DNA of 40,284 nucleotides from Bacteroidales bacterium (lineage in GTDB: Bacteria; Bacteroidota; Bacteroidia; Bacteroidales; JAAYJT01): the NCBI GenBank assembly GCA_014860575.1, contig JACZJK010000044.1:1-40284 (forward strand). The letters run 5' to 3'. Position 1 is the first letter of the stretch. Each line of letters opens with the position of its first letter. The notes under the pieces are model-generated. The model had not been told where the DNA came from. It was given only the letters and a program-made list of their open reading frames with translations, and made no database searches. Both the position numbers and the translations under genes were made by a program. Shown here piece by piece: positions 9,661 through 16,280 of the stretch.

Positions 9661-9668
9661 TATTTTTG
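9661..9668 (+). promoter_or_regulatory. Predicted promoter -7 box for the GldN-like gene (TATTTTTG)
   Basis: The plus strand reads TATTTTTG, matching TAnnTTTG, 55 bp upstream of the ATG at 9724. It lies 21 bp from the oppositely oriented ispG box, so the two transcripts diverge from one short region. A transcription start near 9675 would make the ORF's upstream TTG (9691) possible, but the ATG at 9724 fits the lipoprotein signal better. Confidence 0.45.
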
Positions 9669-9723
9669 TTGATAATAATTCAACGCCTGTTTGAGTTATA
9701 TAAAGACCATTAAACCTGCCGAA

Positions 9724-10284
9724 ATGAGAAACCAAATTGCCGCTTTGCTATGGATTGGAGTGTTATTGACAGCCTGCCAGTCAAAACAGAAAGATTCCTG
9801 GGCTGTCACACAACGCATTCAATACGATGTCACCATAAAAAGTCCTGACGCAGACTTCGATTGGTGGGTTCAGAATATTGAAGGTATGAACCGTGAGGCA
9901 TTTATAACTGAACTACTAAATGCAGCATACCAGGGAAATGTAAAAGCCTACGATGTTTTCCTGCTCAATGAAATGACGGCTGATCAGGTAAAGAATATTG
10001 GCCGCCGGAGCGATACACTTCGCCTGCAACGGCCAGTACCCCCTCATAATTTCCGTGATACCATCATTAATAAAGAACTAAGCATTCATGAAATAACGCG
10101 CATTCGCTTTCTGGAAGAATGGAATCTGAATAAAGAAAATATGCAGATCAACAAAGAGGTAATGGGCATTGCCCCCTTGCTTGAAAGTTATGACGAAAAC
10201 GGTAATCTCAGGGGCTATCAACCTATGTTCTGGATTTTCTTTGATAATAAATACCCGGAAGCGCTAAGGGGAAGCGTTTTATAG
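9724..10284 (+). CDS. GldN/PorN-like lipoprotein
   Basis: A predicted lipoprotein of 186 aa starting MRNQIAALLWIG, with lipobox LLTAC (lipidated Cys about residue 18). The second half follows the pattern of GldN/PorN, the periplasmic partner of GldM/PorM in the type IX secretion and gliding machine: HEITRIRFLEEWNLNKEN, then VMGIAPLLESYDENGNLRGY and PMFWIFF correspond to the family's KEDWFFDK ... IIGIAP ... LRG..PlFWvYf segments. The usual gldKLMN neighbours are absent, so this is an orphan paralogue. The start is placed at ATG 9724 because the frame's upstream TTG at 9691 only adds residues before the signal peptide. The relationship rests on motif recall and needs a profile search. A role in T9SS is inference, supported only by the T9SS substrates in this window. 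Confidence 0.68.
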   Translation: MRNQIAALLWIGVLLTACQSKQKDSWAVTQRIQYDVTIKSPDADFDWWVQNIEGMNREAFITELLNAAYQGNVKAYDVFLLNEMTADQVKNIGRRSDTLRLQRPVPPHNFRDTIINKELSIHEITRIRFLEEWNLNKENMQINKEVMGIAPLLESYDENGNLRGYQPMFWIFFDNKYPEALRGSVL

Positions 10285-10292
10285 AAAAAAAC

Positions 10293-10321
10293 CGTAGCCG
10301 GAAACAGGATTCATGGCTACG
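10293..10321 (+). terminator. Possible terminator hairpin after the GldN-like gene
   Basis: A 7-bp perfect stem (CGTAGCC / GGCTACG) with a 15-nt loop lies 9 bp after the stop codon and is followed by the moderately T-rich TATTCATTTC. The U tract is poor, so it may be only a weak terminator or an RNA-stabilising hairpin. Confidence 0.35.
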
Positions 10322-10344
10322 TATTCATTTCAATCACAAAAACA

Positions 10345-10989
10345 ATGGAAAGTCAGTCGGATCAGGCAACACATGATTATGTCATTGCACACTCTTCGTA
10401 TGAACCTGAAGTGTTGCAGCAACTCTATCGTGAAACATGGACAAAAATCTATGCGCCACAAATGATAGCCGGACACATGCAGGGAAGTTTGCTGAGGATG
10501 ATCAGCCAGATGATAAATCCAGAAAACATTCTTGAGATCGGAACATTTACAGGATATTCAGCCATTTGTCTGGCTGTGGGACTGCAGATAGACGGAAAAC
10601 TTCACACCATAGAACTGAACCGTGAGCTTGAAGAAATAGCTGCCAGGTATATTGAAATGGCTGGTTTATTAGGGAAAATTGTGAGGCATTACGGCGATGC
10701 AAGTGAAATTATTCCGACACTGGACATGCAATTCGATCTGGTGTACATTGATGCCGCCAAAGAGCTATATGTGGAATTTTACGAAATGGCTTTGACAAAA
10801 ATTCGCATAGGTGGTTTCATACTTGCCGACAATGCCCTGTGGTACGGCAAGGTAGCCGATCCGTCTGTAATAAATGACAAGGATACCGAGGCAATCAGGA
10901 AATTCAACTTTCATGTGCAAAGCGATCCCCGCACCGAAAATCTGATTTTACCCGTAAGAGATGGTATCATGCTTATCAGAAAAAAATAG
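10345..10989 (+). CDS. Class I SAM-dependent O-methyltransferase
   Basis: A 214-aa cytoplasmic methyltransferase of the caffeoyl-CoA/catechol O-methyltransferase family (Methyltransf_3), which moves a methyl group from SAM to a hydroxyl of a small aromatic or related substrate with a divalent metal. SAM motif I is ILEIGTFTGYS (residues 62-72) and the acidic end of strand 2 is HTIELNRELEE. The metal-site segment is DLVYIDAAKELYVEFYE followed by LADNALWYG. The length is normal for the bacterial family and the start ATG is clear. Its substrate is unknown and the neighbours do not help. It ends at a pyrimidine-rich repeat patch. Confidence 0.9.
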   Translation: MESQSDQATHDYVIAHSSYEPEVLQQLYRETWTKIYAPQMIAGHMQGSLLRMISQMINPENILEIGTFTGYSAICLAVGLQIDGKLHTIELNRELEEIAARYIEMAGLLGKIVRHYGDASEIIPTLDMQFDLVYIDAAKELYVEFYEMALTKIRIGGFILADNALWYGKVADPSVINDKDTEAIRKFNFHVQSDPRTENLILPVRDGIMLIRKK

Positions 10990-11140
10990 ACCGCCCCCTT
11001 CACCATATCTCATCGTCTCCCCTTTCCCAGGTCTCCATTTCACCTTGTCTCATTTTCTAATTTTCTCATCTTCTCCTCTTCTCCCCTTCTCATTTTCTCA
11101 TCTTCTAATTTTCTCATCTTCCCATCTTCTCCATTCTTTC
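10990..11140. repeat. Pyrimidine-rich low-complexity patch
   Basis: About 150 bp made almost only of C and T on the plus strand, with approximate repeats of TTCTCATCTTCT and TTCTCATTTTC. It begins right after the O-methyltransferase stop codon and ends at the purE stop codon, filling the gap between two convergent genes. No hairpin or gene is seen in it. Confidence 0.75.
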
Positions 11141-11145
11141 TTCAA

Positions 11146-11652
11146 TCACAACACCCTAAACCTAAACTCATACTTCGCCAAATCTTCGTTGGCTTTCACA
11201 ACTTTCACCTTCAAGTCTTCTTTGAACCTGACAACTTTCTTCATCAGCGCTTCATCACCAGTGGCAAGGATTTGGGTCGCAAGGATGGCTGCATTGCGGG
11301 CCCCATTCACAGCAACGGTAGCAACAGGAATTCCGGGTGGCATCTGCACAATTGCCAATAATGAATCCAGGCCGTCAAAACTGCTTTTAATCGGAACACC
11401 AATTACCGGGAGTGGGGTCATAGCGGCTATTACACCAGGCAAATGGGCTGCCATGCCTGCTGCGGCAATGATTACACGAATGCCTTTATCGTAGGCGCCT
11501 TTGGCAAAAGCTTCAACTTTTTCGGGAGTGCGGTGGGCCGAAAGTGCGTTTACCTCGAAAGGTATTTCCATTTCATCGAAGAACTTTGCTGCATCTTCTA
11601 TTACCTGCCAGTCGGAGGTGCTGCCCATAATTATGCTTACAATTGGTTTCAT
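11146..11652 (-). CDS. purE: 5-(carboxyamino)imidazole ribonucleotide mutase
   Basis: PurE class I rearranges N5-CAIR to CAIR in de novo purine synthesis. It has 168 aa, the usual length. Signature segments are the phosphate-binding IIMGSTSDW (residues 7-15), the active-site SAHRTPEKV (38-46), AAGMAAHLPGVIAAMTPLPV, and the C-terminal QMPPGIPVATVAVNGARNAA. The start ATG lies 20 bp downstream of a TATATTTG box. The gene faces hpt across about 250 bp; both concern purine nucleotides (synthesis and salvage). Confidence 0.96.
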   Translation of the reverse strand: MKPIVSIIMGSTSDWQVIEDAAKFFDEMEIPFEVNALSAHRTPEKVEAFAKGAYDKGIRVIIAAAGMAAHLPGVIAAMTPLPVIGVPIKSSFDGLDSLLAIVQMPPGIPVATVAVNGARNAAILATQILATGDEALMKKVVRFKEDLKVKVVKANEDLAKYEFRFRVL

Positions 11653-11672
11653 ACTTATGCTTATTTTGTGTG

Positions 11673-11680
11673 CAAATATA
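11673..11680 (-). promoter_or_regulatory. Predicted purE promoter -7 box (TATATTTG)
   Basis: The reverse strand reads TATATTTG, an exact TAnnTTTG match, 20 bp before the purE ATG. This would give a leader of roughly 14 nt. A TTTG lies 12 bp further upstream, closer than the usual -33 spacing. Confidence 0.5.
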
Positions 11681-11826
11681 GCCCGAACTCTTCAAACTTA
11701 AATCCCCTATTTATTATAAAATCCTTTATTGCCGGATGGCTATTAGCCTGCGCTTTATGGTGCTTTGCCGAATTATGGCAATCATAGATATTTCAACATG
11801 TTTAGATTTTGTAAACAAAAAAAACG

Positions 11827-11834
11827 TAGGTTTG
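11827..11834 (+). promoter_or_regulatory. Predicted hpt promoter -7 box (TAGGTTTG)
   Basis: TAGGTTTG matches TAnnTTTG, with a TTTG at 11808-11811 as a possible but closely spaced -33 element. Transcription would begin near 11840, which argues against the ATG at 11840 and for the ATG at 11906 as the hpt start. Confidence 0.5.
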
Positions 11835-11905
11835 CATAAATGAGATTTTTACAAACTCCGGCAATTATTGAATTGGCCGGAAATTATTTTTTCAGCAACA
11901 AATTT

Positions 11906-12448
11906 ATGGATACAATCACCCTTAAAGACAGAGACTTCTCCCTTTTCATTAAGGCCAGCGATATTGACAAAGCTGTCACAAACATGGCGCAACAAATGAA
12001 TGAGGATCTGAATGGGAAGCACCCTATTTTTCTTGTGATCCTTAGCGGAGCATTCGTTTTTGCCGCCGACTTGCTCAGGAAAATAAAAACAGATTGTGAT
12101 GTTACCTTTGTTAGGCTTTCATCCTATTCCGGAACCCAATCCACTGAAAAGATCAGGGAACTACTGGGTTTGAATGAAGTTTTGAAAGACCGCACAGTAG
12201 TAATTGTTGAAGATATTATTGACACCGGTCACACCATGGACGATATGATACATAAAATCCGGCATCTTGAAGCAGCCGAAGTAAAGATTGCAACCTTTCT
12301 GCTAAAGCCGGCAGCGCTCAGAAAGGATCTGAAAATTCATTATATAGGTATGGAAATTCCAAACGACTTCATTGTTGGTTATGGCCTTGACTACGATGGA
12401 TACGGAAGAAATTTACCCGATATTTACAAAGTTGTTCCTGAAGAATAA
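11906..12448 (+). CDS. hpt: Hypoxanthine phosphoribosyltransferase
   Basis: This purine-salvage enzyme joins hypoxanthine or guanine to PRPP to give IMP or GMP. From the ATG at 11906 it has 180 aa, the normal bacterial length. The frame is open to an ATG at 11840, but that adds 22 residues unlike the family and lies at the predicted transcription start. The PRPP-binding signature VVIVEDIIDTGHTMDD is at residues 98-113, the flexible-loop segment VRLSSYSGT at about 69-77, and the base-binding NDFIVGYGLDYDGYGRNLP near the end. The gene is followed 26 bp later by the double adenylate kinase and then obg, an order common in Bacteroidetes. Confidence 0.94.
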   Translation: MDTITLKDRDFSLFIKASDIDKAVTNMAQQMNEDLNGKHPIFLVILSGAFVFAADLLRKIKTDCDVTFVRLSSYSGTQSTEKIRELLGLNEVLKDRTVVIVEDIIDTGHTMDDMIHKIRHLEAAEVKIATFLLKPAALRKDLKIHYIGMEIPNDFIVGYGLDYDGYGRNLPDIYKVVPEE

Positions 12449-12474
12449 ATTACCACCCACGAAAAACAACGCTT

Positions 12475-13644
12475 ATGTTAAACATCGCATTATTTGGCCC
12501 ACCGGGAGCAGGAAAAGGAACCCAATCAAAGCTATTGGTTGAAAAGTACAATCTCACCTATATCTCAACAGGCGACATTTTGCGCCAGGAAATCTCAGAG
12601 CATACTGCGCTGGGTATGCAGGCTAAATCAATCATTGAAAAAGGTGGTTTGGTTTCTGACGAAATCATCGTGCAGATCATCGAAAACAAGATCAGTAAAA
12701 ATTCGCATGCCAATGGCATTTTGTTCGATGGTTTTCCGCGAACCGTGGTGCAGGCATATATCCTTGAAGGCTTGCTGCTCAAATTGGGAACCTCACTTAC
12801 ATGTATGCTTAGCCTTGAAGTTCCCCGCGACCAATTGATGAAGAGAATGCTCGAACGCGCAAAAATAGAAGGCCGTAGTGATGACACTCAGGAGGTTATT
12901 GAGAACCGGTTTAGGGAATACGACAATAAAACAATTCCTGTGGCGGAATTCTACAAAGAAAAAGAAAAATATATCCCAATCAATGGTGTAGGCAAAGTTG
13001 AGGAAGTTTTTGAAAGGCTTACCCAATCTATTGATGTTACCCTGCAAAAAGTTTGGTTTAACCTGGTTATTTCAGGACCTCCGGGCGCCGGGAAAGGAAC
13101 ACAAGCCAAATACCTTGCTGATAAATATAATCTGTATTATATCTCAACCGGATCAATGCTGCGCAAGGAGATTGATGCCAACACTGAGTTTGGTAAGAGG
13201 GCAAGGCCTTTCCTCGAAAAAGGGGAGATTGTTCCTGATGACATAGCCATTCCGTTGATTGAGCGCGAAATAAAGGCGCATCAGGATGTAAACGGGTTTA
13301 TTTTTAAAGGTTTCCCGCGAACCATTGTGCAAGCCTATATCCTCGACGGGTTGTTGCGTAGACTCAACTCCACCGTATCCTATGCAATTGAGATTCAGGT
13401 TCCAACTCTTGAATTGATTAAAAGACTCTCGGCCCGATCCAAAACTGAAACGGCGCGTTCGTACGATAAATCAACCGAGCTGATTGTAAACCGCCTCGAA
13501 GAACACGAAACCAAAACAGTTCCGGTTTCAGAATACTATAAGAAACAGGGTAAACACGCTATTATTGACGGCAGAGGTGAAGAAGAAGAAGTGTTTGAAA
13601 GACTGGCATCATCCGTAGAATATGCCTACCGTAATATCCGTTAA
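12475..13644 (+). CDS. adk: Tandem double-domain adenylate kinase
   Basis: Adenylate kinase (ATP + AMP to 2 ADP) present as two complete fused copies, 389 aa against about 190 for the usual Bacteroidetes enzyme. Domain 1 (residues 1-190) is intact: P-loop GPPGAGKGTQ (8-17), AMP-site ISTGDILR, FDGFPRT (84-90) and LID GRSDD (133-137). Domain 2 (about 194-389) keeps the P-loop GPPGAGKGTQ (201-210), the lid arginines and FPRT. It departs at three acidic positions: ISTGSMLR (Asp to Ser), FKGFPRT (Asp to Lys278) and ARSYD for GRSDD (Asp to Tyr330). The second copy may therefore be inactive or changed in function, which is inference. The two halves are clearly similar but diverged, so the duplication is not recent. 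The start ATG is 26 bp after hpt; obg follows after 8 bp. Confidence 0.92.
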   Translation: MLNIALFGPPGAGKGTQSKLLVEKYNLTYISTGDILRQEISEHTALGMQAKSIIEKGGLVSDEIIVQIIENKISKNSHANGILFDGFPRTVVQAYILEGLLLKLGTSLTCMLSLEVPRDQLMKRMLERAKIEGRSDDTQEVIENRFREYDNKTIPVAEFYKEKEKYIPINGVGKVEEVFERLTQSIDVTLQKVWFNLVISGPPGAGKGTQAKYLADKYNLYYISTGSMLRKEIDANTEFGKRARPFLEKGEIVPDDIAIPLIEREIKAHQDVNGFIFKGFPRTIVQAYILDGLLRRLNSTVSYAIEIQVPTLELIKRLSARSKTETARSYDKSTELIVNRLEEHETKTVPVSEYYKKQGKHAIIDGRGEEEEVFERLASSVEYAYRNIR

Positions 13645-13652
13645 TTAAGTAA

Positions 13653-14666
13653 ATGAGCAACCAGAATTTTGTTGATTATGTAAAGATTTTTTGCCGCTCC
13701 GGATCAGGTGGCGGGGGTTCGGTGCATTTTATCCGGAACCGGCAAACTGCGCGCGGGGGTCCCGATGGTGGTGACGGCGGACGCGGCGCTCACATCATGC
13801 TTCGTGGCAATAAGCAATTGTGGACCTTGCTGCATCTCAAGTACACTAAACATATTCATGCTCCCAACGGAGAAAGTGGTGGGGCTCAACTCAGTACCGG
13901 AGCGTCCGGAAATGATGTGATTCTAGAGGTTCCGCTTGGAACCGTTGCCAAAGATGCTGAAACAGGTGAAATCCTGCTTGAAATTACTCATCACGATGAA
14001 ACCCGCATTTTGTTTGAAGGAGGACGTGGCGGTCAGGGCAATGATCACTTCAAAACTGCTACTCACCGCACCCCGCGGTTCGCACAACCCGGCGAAGAAG
14101 GTAAAGAAAGCTGGGTAATCCTCGAATTAAAAATCCTGGCCGATGTTGGCCTGGTTGGTTTCCCGAATGCCGGAAAGTCCACCTTGTTATCAGTGGTTTC
14201 TGCAGCCAAACCTGAGATTGCCGACTATCCTTTCACCACGCTTACGCCCAACCTCGGAATAGTTGCCTACCGCAACGGCCGCTCATTTGTGATGGCTGAT
14301 ATACCCGGAATCATTGAAGGCGCTCATGAAGGCAAGGGTTTGGGAACGCGTTTTTTGCGTCATATCGAGCGTAACTCATCGCTACTTTTTATGATCCCCG
14401 TTGATACAGCCGATATTAAAAAGGAATACGAAATTCTGTTAAACGAACTCCGGCTTTATAATCCCGAATTGCTTGACAAAGACCGCTTGCTGGCGCTTAC
14501 CAAATCAGACATGATTGATAAAGAATTGATGAAAGAAATGGAACACGATCTTCCTGATTTGCCACATGTGTTTATTTCATCGGTAAGCGGTCAGGGAATT
14601 CAACTGTTAAAAGATATGCTGTGGTCGCAGTTAAACCCGCCAACTGAAACTGGAAGCAATGATTGA
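13653..14666 (+). CDS. obgE: GTPase Obg
   Basis: Essential ribosome-associated GTPase needed for large-subunit maturation. It has 337 aa. The glycine-rich Obg fold (about 1-158) shows [29 protein letters not shown] and GGRGGQGND. The G domain has G1 GFPNAGKST (169-177), switch [10 protein letters not shown]3 [11 protein letters not shown]4 TKSD and G5 SSVSGQG. The C-terminal OCT domain of E. coli ObgE is missing, as usual in this phylum. It starts 8 bp after adk and its last 8 bp overlap the start of the PAP2 gene (ATGATTGA), so the two are translationally coupled. Confidence 0.96.
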   Translation: MSNQNFVDYVKIFCRSGSGGGGSVHFIRNRQTARGGPDGGDGGRGAHIMLRGNKQLWTLLHLKYTKHIHAPNGESGGAQLSTGASGNDVILEVPLGTVAKDAETGEILLEITHHDETRILFEGGRGGQGNDHFKTATHRTPRFAQPGEEGKESWVILELKILADVGLVGFPNAGKSTLLSVVSAAKPEIADYPFTTLTPNLGIVAYRNGRSFVMADIPGIIEGAHEGKGLGTRFLRHIERNSSLLFMIPVDTADIKKEYEILLNELRLYNPELLDKDRLLALTKSDMIDKELMKEMEHDLPDLPHVFISSVSGQGIQLLKDMLWSQLNPPTETGSND

Positions 14667-15225
14667 GTTCCTCAAAAATATTGACACGCAACTCTTTCTT
14701 TTTTTTAATGGTTTCCACAACCCGTTCGGCGACTTTGTTATGTACTGGCTCTCCGATAAATATATCTGGGTTCCGTTATATGCTTTTCTGCTTTACCTTC
14801 TTTTCCGTTATTATGGTAAGAAAGCATTCATATTCATGGTGTTGGTTGCTTTACTGATTACAATCAGTGACCAGGTTTCGGTTCACTTTTTTAAAAATGT
14901 TTTCCTGCGATTGAGACCTTGCCACGAACCAGCCCTCGAAGGAATGGTTTATACGCTTGGAAGATGTGGCGGAAAGTATGGTTTCATATCATCCCACGCA
15001 AGCAACAGTTTTGCTATCGCAGTGTTTATGGCGCTTCTGCTATGGAATAAAGTGCGAACCGTTGCCATCATCATGCTGATATGGGCCGCAATGGTTTCTT
15101 ACAGCCGTGTGTACCTGGGCGTTCATTATCCCGGAGATGTTTTGGTTGGTGGGATGGTTGGAGCGCTGGAAGCTTTGCTGGTTTATGGACTGTGGCGGAT
15201 CATTAAACAGCGGCTAAAATTCTAG
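14659..15225 (+). CDS. PAP2-family membrane phosphatase
   Basis: A 188-aa integral-membrane acid phosphatase of the PAP2/PgpB type, removing phosphate from lipids such as undecaprenyl diphosphate or phosphatidic acid at the periplasmic face. All three catalytic motifs are present: KNVFLRLRP (residues 79-87), SSHA (111-114, the family's SGH position) and [12 protein letters not shown] (149-160). Five to six hydrophobic segments surround them. The ATG overlaps the obg stop region. The substrate is not determined; undecaprenyl-diphosphate recycling would fit the polysaccharide genes upstream but is only inference. Confidence 0.9.
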   Translation: MIEFLKNIDTQLFLFFNGFHNPFGDFVMYWLSDKYIWVPLYAFLLYLLFRYYGKKAFIFMVLVALLITISDQVSVHFFKNVFLRLRPCHEPALEGMVYTLGRCGGKYGFISSHASNSFAIAVFMALLLWNKVRTVAIIMLIWAAMVSYSRVYLGVHYPGDVLVGGMVGALEALLVYGLWRIIKQRLKF

Positions 15226-15238
15226 TCCTGGTTGGGGG

Positions 15239-15289
15239 AAGTCAGGTTCATGGTTCAAAGTTCAAGGTTCGACGTTCAAGGTTGAGTCC
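15239..15289. repeat. GGTTCAAGGTTC-type low-complexity repeat
   Basis: A short run of near-repeats (GTTCATGGTTCAAAGTTC, AAGGTTCGACGTTCAAGGTT) just past the PAP2 gene. It was considered as a tRNA arm but has no cloverleaf. It shares the convergent gap with the next repeat. Confidence 0.55.
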
Positions 15290-15338
15290 ACGAGTCCACT
15301 TCGAAAAAGTCATTTTACCACGTAGGCACTAAGAACAC

Positions 15339-15409
15339 TCTCTCAGCCCTTTGCTCTCTGCCCATTGCCTTCTTTTCCTTTGCTCTCAGCCCTTTGCCCT
15401 CAGCCTACT
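15339..15409. repeat. CCCTTTGCTCTCAG-type pyrimidine-rich repeat
   Basis: Imperfect repeats such as CTCAGCCCTTTGCTCT, TTTGCTCTCAGCCC and TTTGCCCTCAGCC, strongly pyrimidine-rich on the plus strand, ending two bases before the stop codon of the reverse-strand PPOX gene. Like the patch at 10990-11140 it fills a gap between convergent genes. Confidence 0.65.
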
Positions 15410-15410
15410 C

Positions 15411-15875
15411 CTAATACCCGTAAGTCCTTCCCTCCATCTTTTCAGCCACAACCTTATATACCAGCACGTTTATAATTGCCGGGTCATTGTATTTGAAGTC
15501 GTCGCGCCCAGTGTATTGTTTCATCAGCATGTTGAGTATGTTTCTTTTTTCTTCAGGGTCTTCAATAAACTCAACTTTGCCATAAATCAACACGCTGCGG
15601 TATTTCATCCCATAAGAACACGCTACATCTTCATGCTGGTGCCGAAGTTCAAGATCAGCGCTGAATGAAAGACATACACTGCTATTGTTTCGTAAGATGT
15701 TCACTTTTTTCCCTTCGGGAGCAGAATGAAGGTAAACGACCCTGTCGGCATAACCGAAGTTCATTGGTAAAACGTAGGGCTGATTGTTCTGGTCAACCAT
15801 AGCCATGGTGCAATAGAGGCATTTGGCAATGATTTCTTCCATCGAGGATTGCAGGGTGATTTGGCGACTATGCAT
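15411..15875 (-). CDS. Pyridoxamine 5'-phosphate oxidase-family flavoprotein
   Basis: A 154-aa protein of the FMN-binding split-barrel fold (Pyridox_ox_2 / NimA-like group). Characteristic segments are CLYCTMAMVDQNNQPYVLPM, VVYLHSAPEGKKVNILRNN and YRSVLIYGKVEFIEDPEEK. Members bind FMN, heme or F420 and some reduce nitroimidazoles. This one is too short and divergent to be PdxH, and its reaction is unknown. It lies 9 bp downstream of the small membrane protein gene on the same strand and is probably the last gene of that operon. Confidence 0.83.
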   Translation of the reverse strand: MHSRQITLQSSMEEIIAKCLYCTMAMVDQNNQPYVLPMNFGYADRVVYLHSAPEGKKVNILRNNSSVCLSFSADLELRHQHEDVACSYGMKYRSVLIYGKVEFIEDPEEKRNILNMLMKQYTGRDDFKYNDPAIINVLVYKVVAEKMEGRTYGY

Positions 15876-15884
15876 AGCTTTAGT

Positions 15885-16241
15885 TTATTCTCTGTTATGA
15901 GTCTGGCGTGTGCTTCCAATTCCTAATATTGAAGAAATTATTGACAGGATGATGCTGAATAACAGTGCCCACCAGAAGTTCTCAACACTAAACCCCGAAA
16001 TAAAATACTCTGCCAGCAAGATCATAGCTGCATTGATTACCAGCAAGAACAAACCAAAAGTAAAAATGGTGATTGGTATTGTTAGAATAATCAATATGGG
16101 CTTGAGTATTGAATTGAGCAAAGCAAGTACCACTGCCAGTATAATGGCCGTTGAAAAATCGGCGATATGAACACCGGGAAGAATATAGGCTGCTACAATT
16201 GCGGATATTGATGTGATGATGATTCTGATCAGCAGGTTCAT
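15885..16241 (-). CDS. Small 4-TM membrane protein, phage-holin-like (DUF360/Phage_holin_4_2) family
   Basis: About 118 aa from the ATG at 16241; the frame is open further to a TTG at 16274 that adds polar residues. It has four hydrophobic helices with GVHIADFSTAIILAVVLALL and LNSILKPILIILTIPITIFT, the pattern of the widespread 'phage holin family' (membrane protein of unknown function, not phage-linked here). It starts 39 bp after the 965-aa gene's stop on the same strand, with the PPOX gene 9 bp downstream. Confidence 0.8.
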   Translation of the reverse strand: MNLLIRIIITSISAIVAAYILPGVHIADFSTAIILAVVLALLNSILKPILIILTIPITIFTFGLFLLVINAAMILLAEYFISGFSVENFWWALLFSIILSIISSILGIGSTRQTHNRE

Positions 16242-16280
16242 ATTTTCAATTTTAGGAATAAATGTCTGGTGCAAACTTAA

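Noticed and set aside
10961-11494. Long plus-strand frame over the pyrimidine-rich patch and purE
   Set aside because: Its start is inside the O-methyltransferase, its middle is low-complexity sequence rich in Ser/Phe/Leu, and the rest is antisense to a certain purE gene.
11840-11905. Longer hpt with start at ATG 11840
   Set aside because: The extra 22 residues do not resemble the family and the codon coincides with the transcription start expected from the TAGGTTTG box.
15239-15289. GGTTCAA repeats as a tRNA T-arm
   Set aside because: No acceptor, D or anticodon stem can be formed around them; the motif is just repeated.
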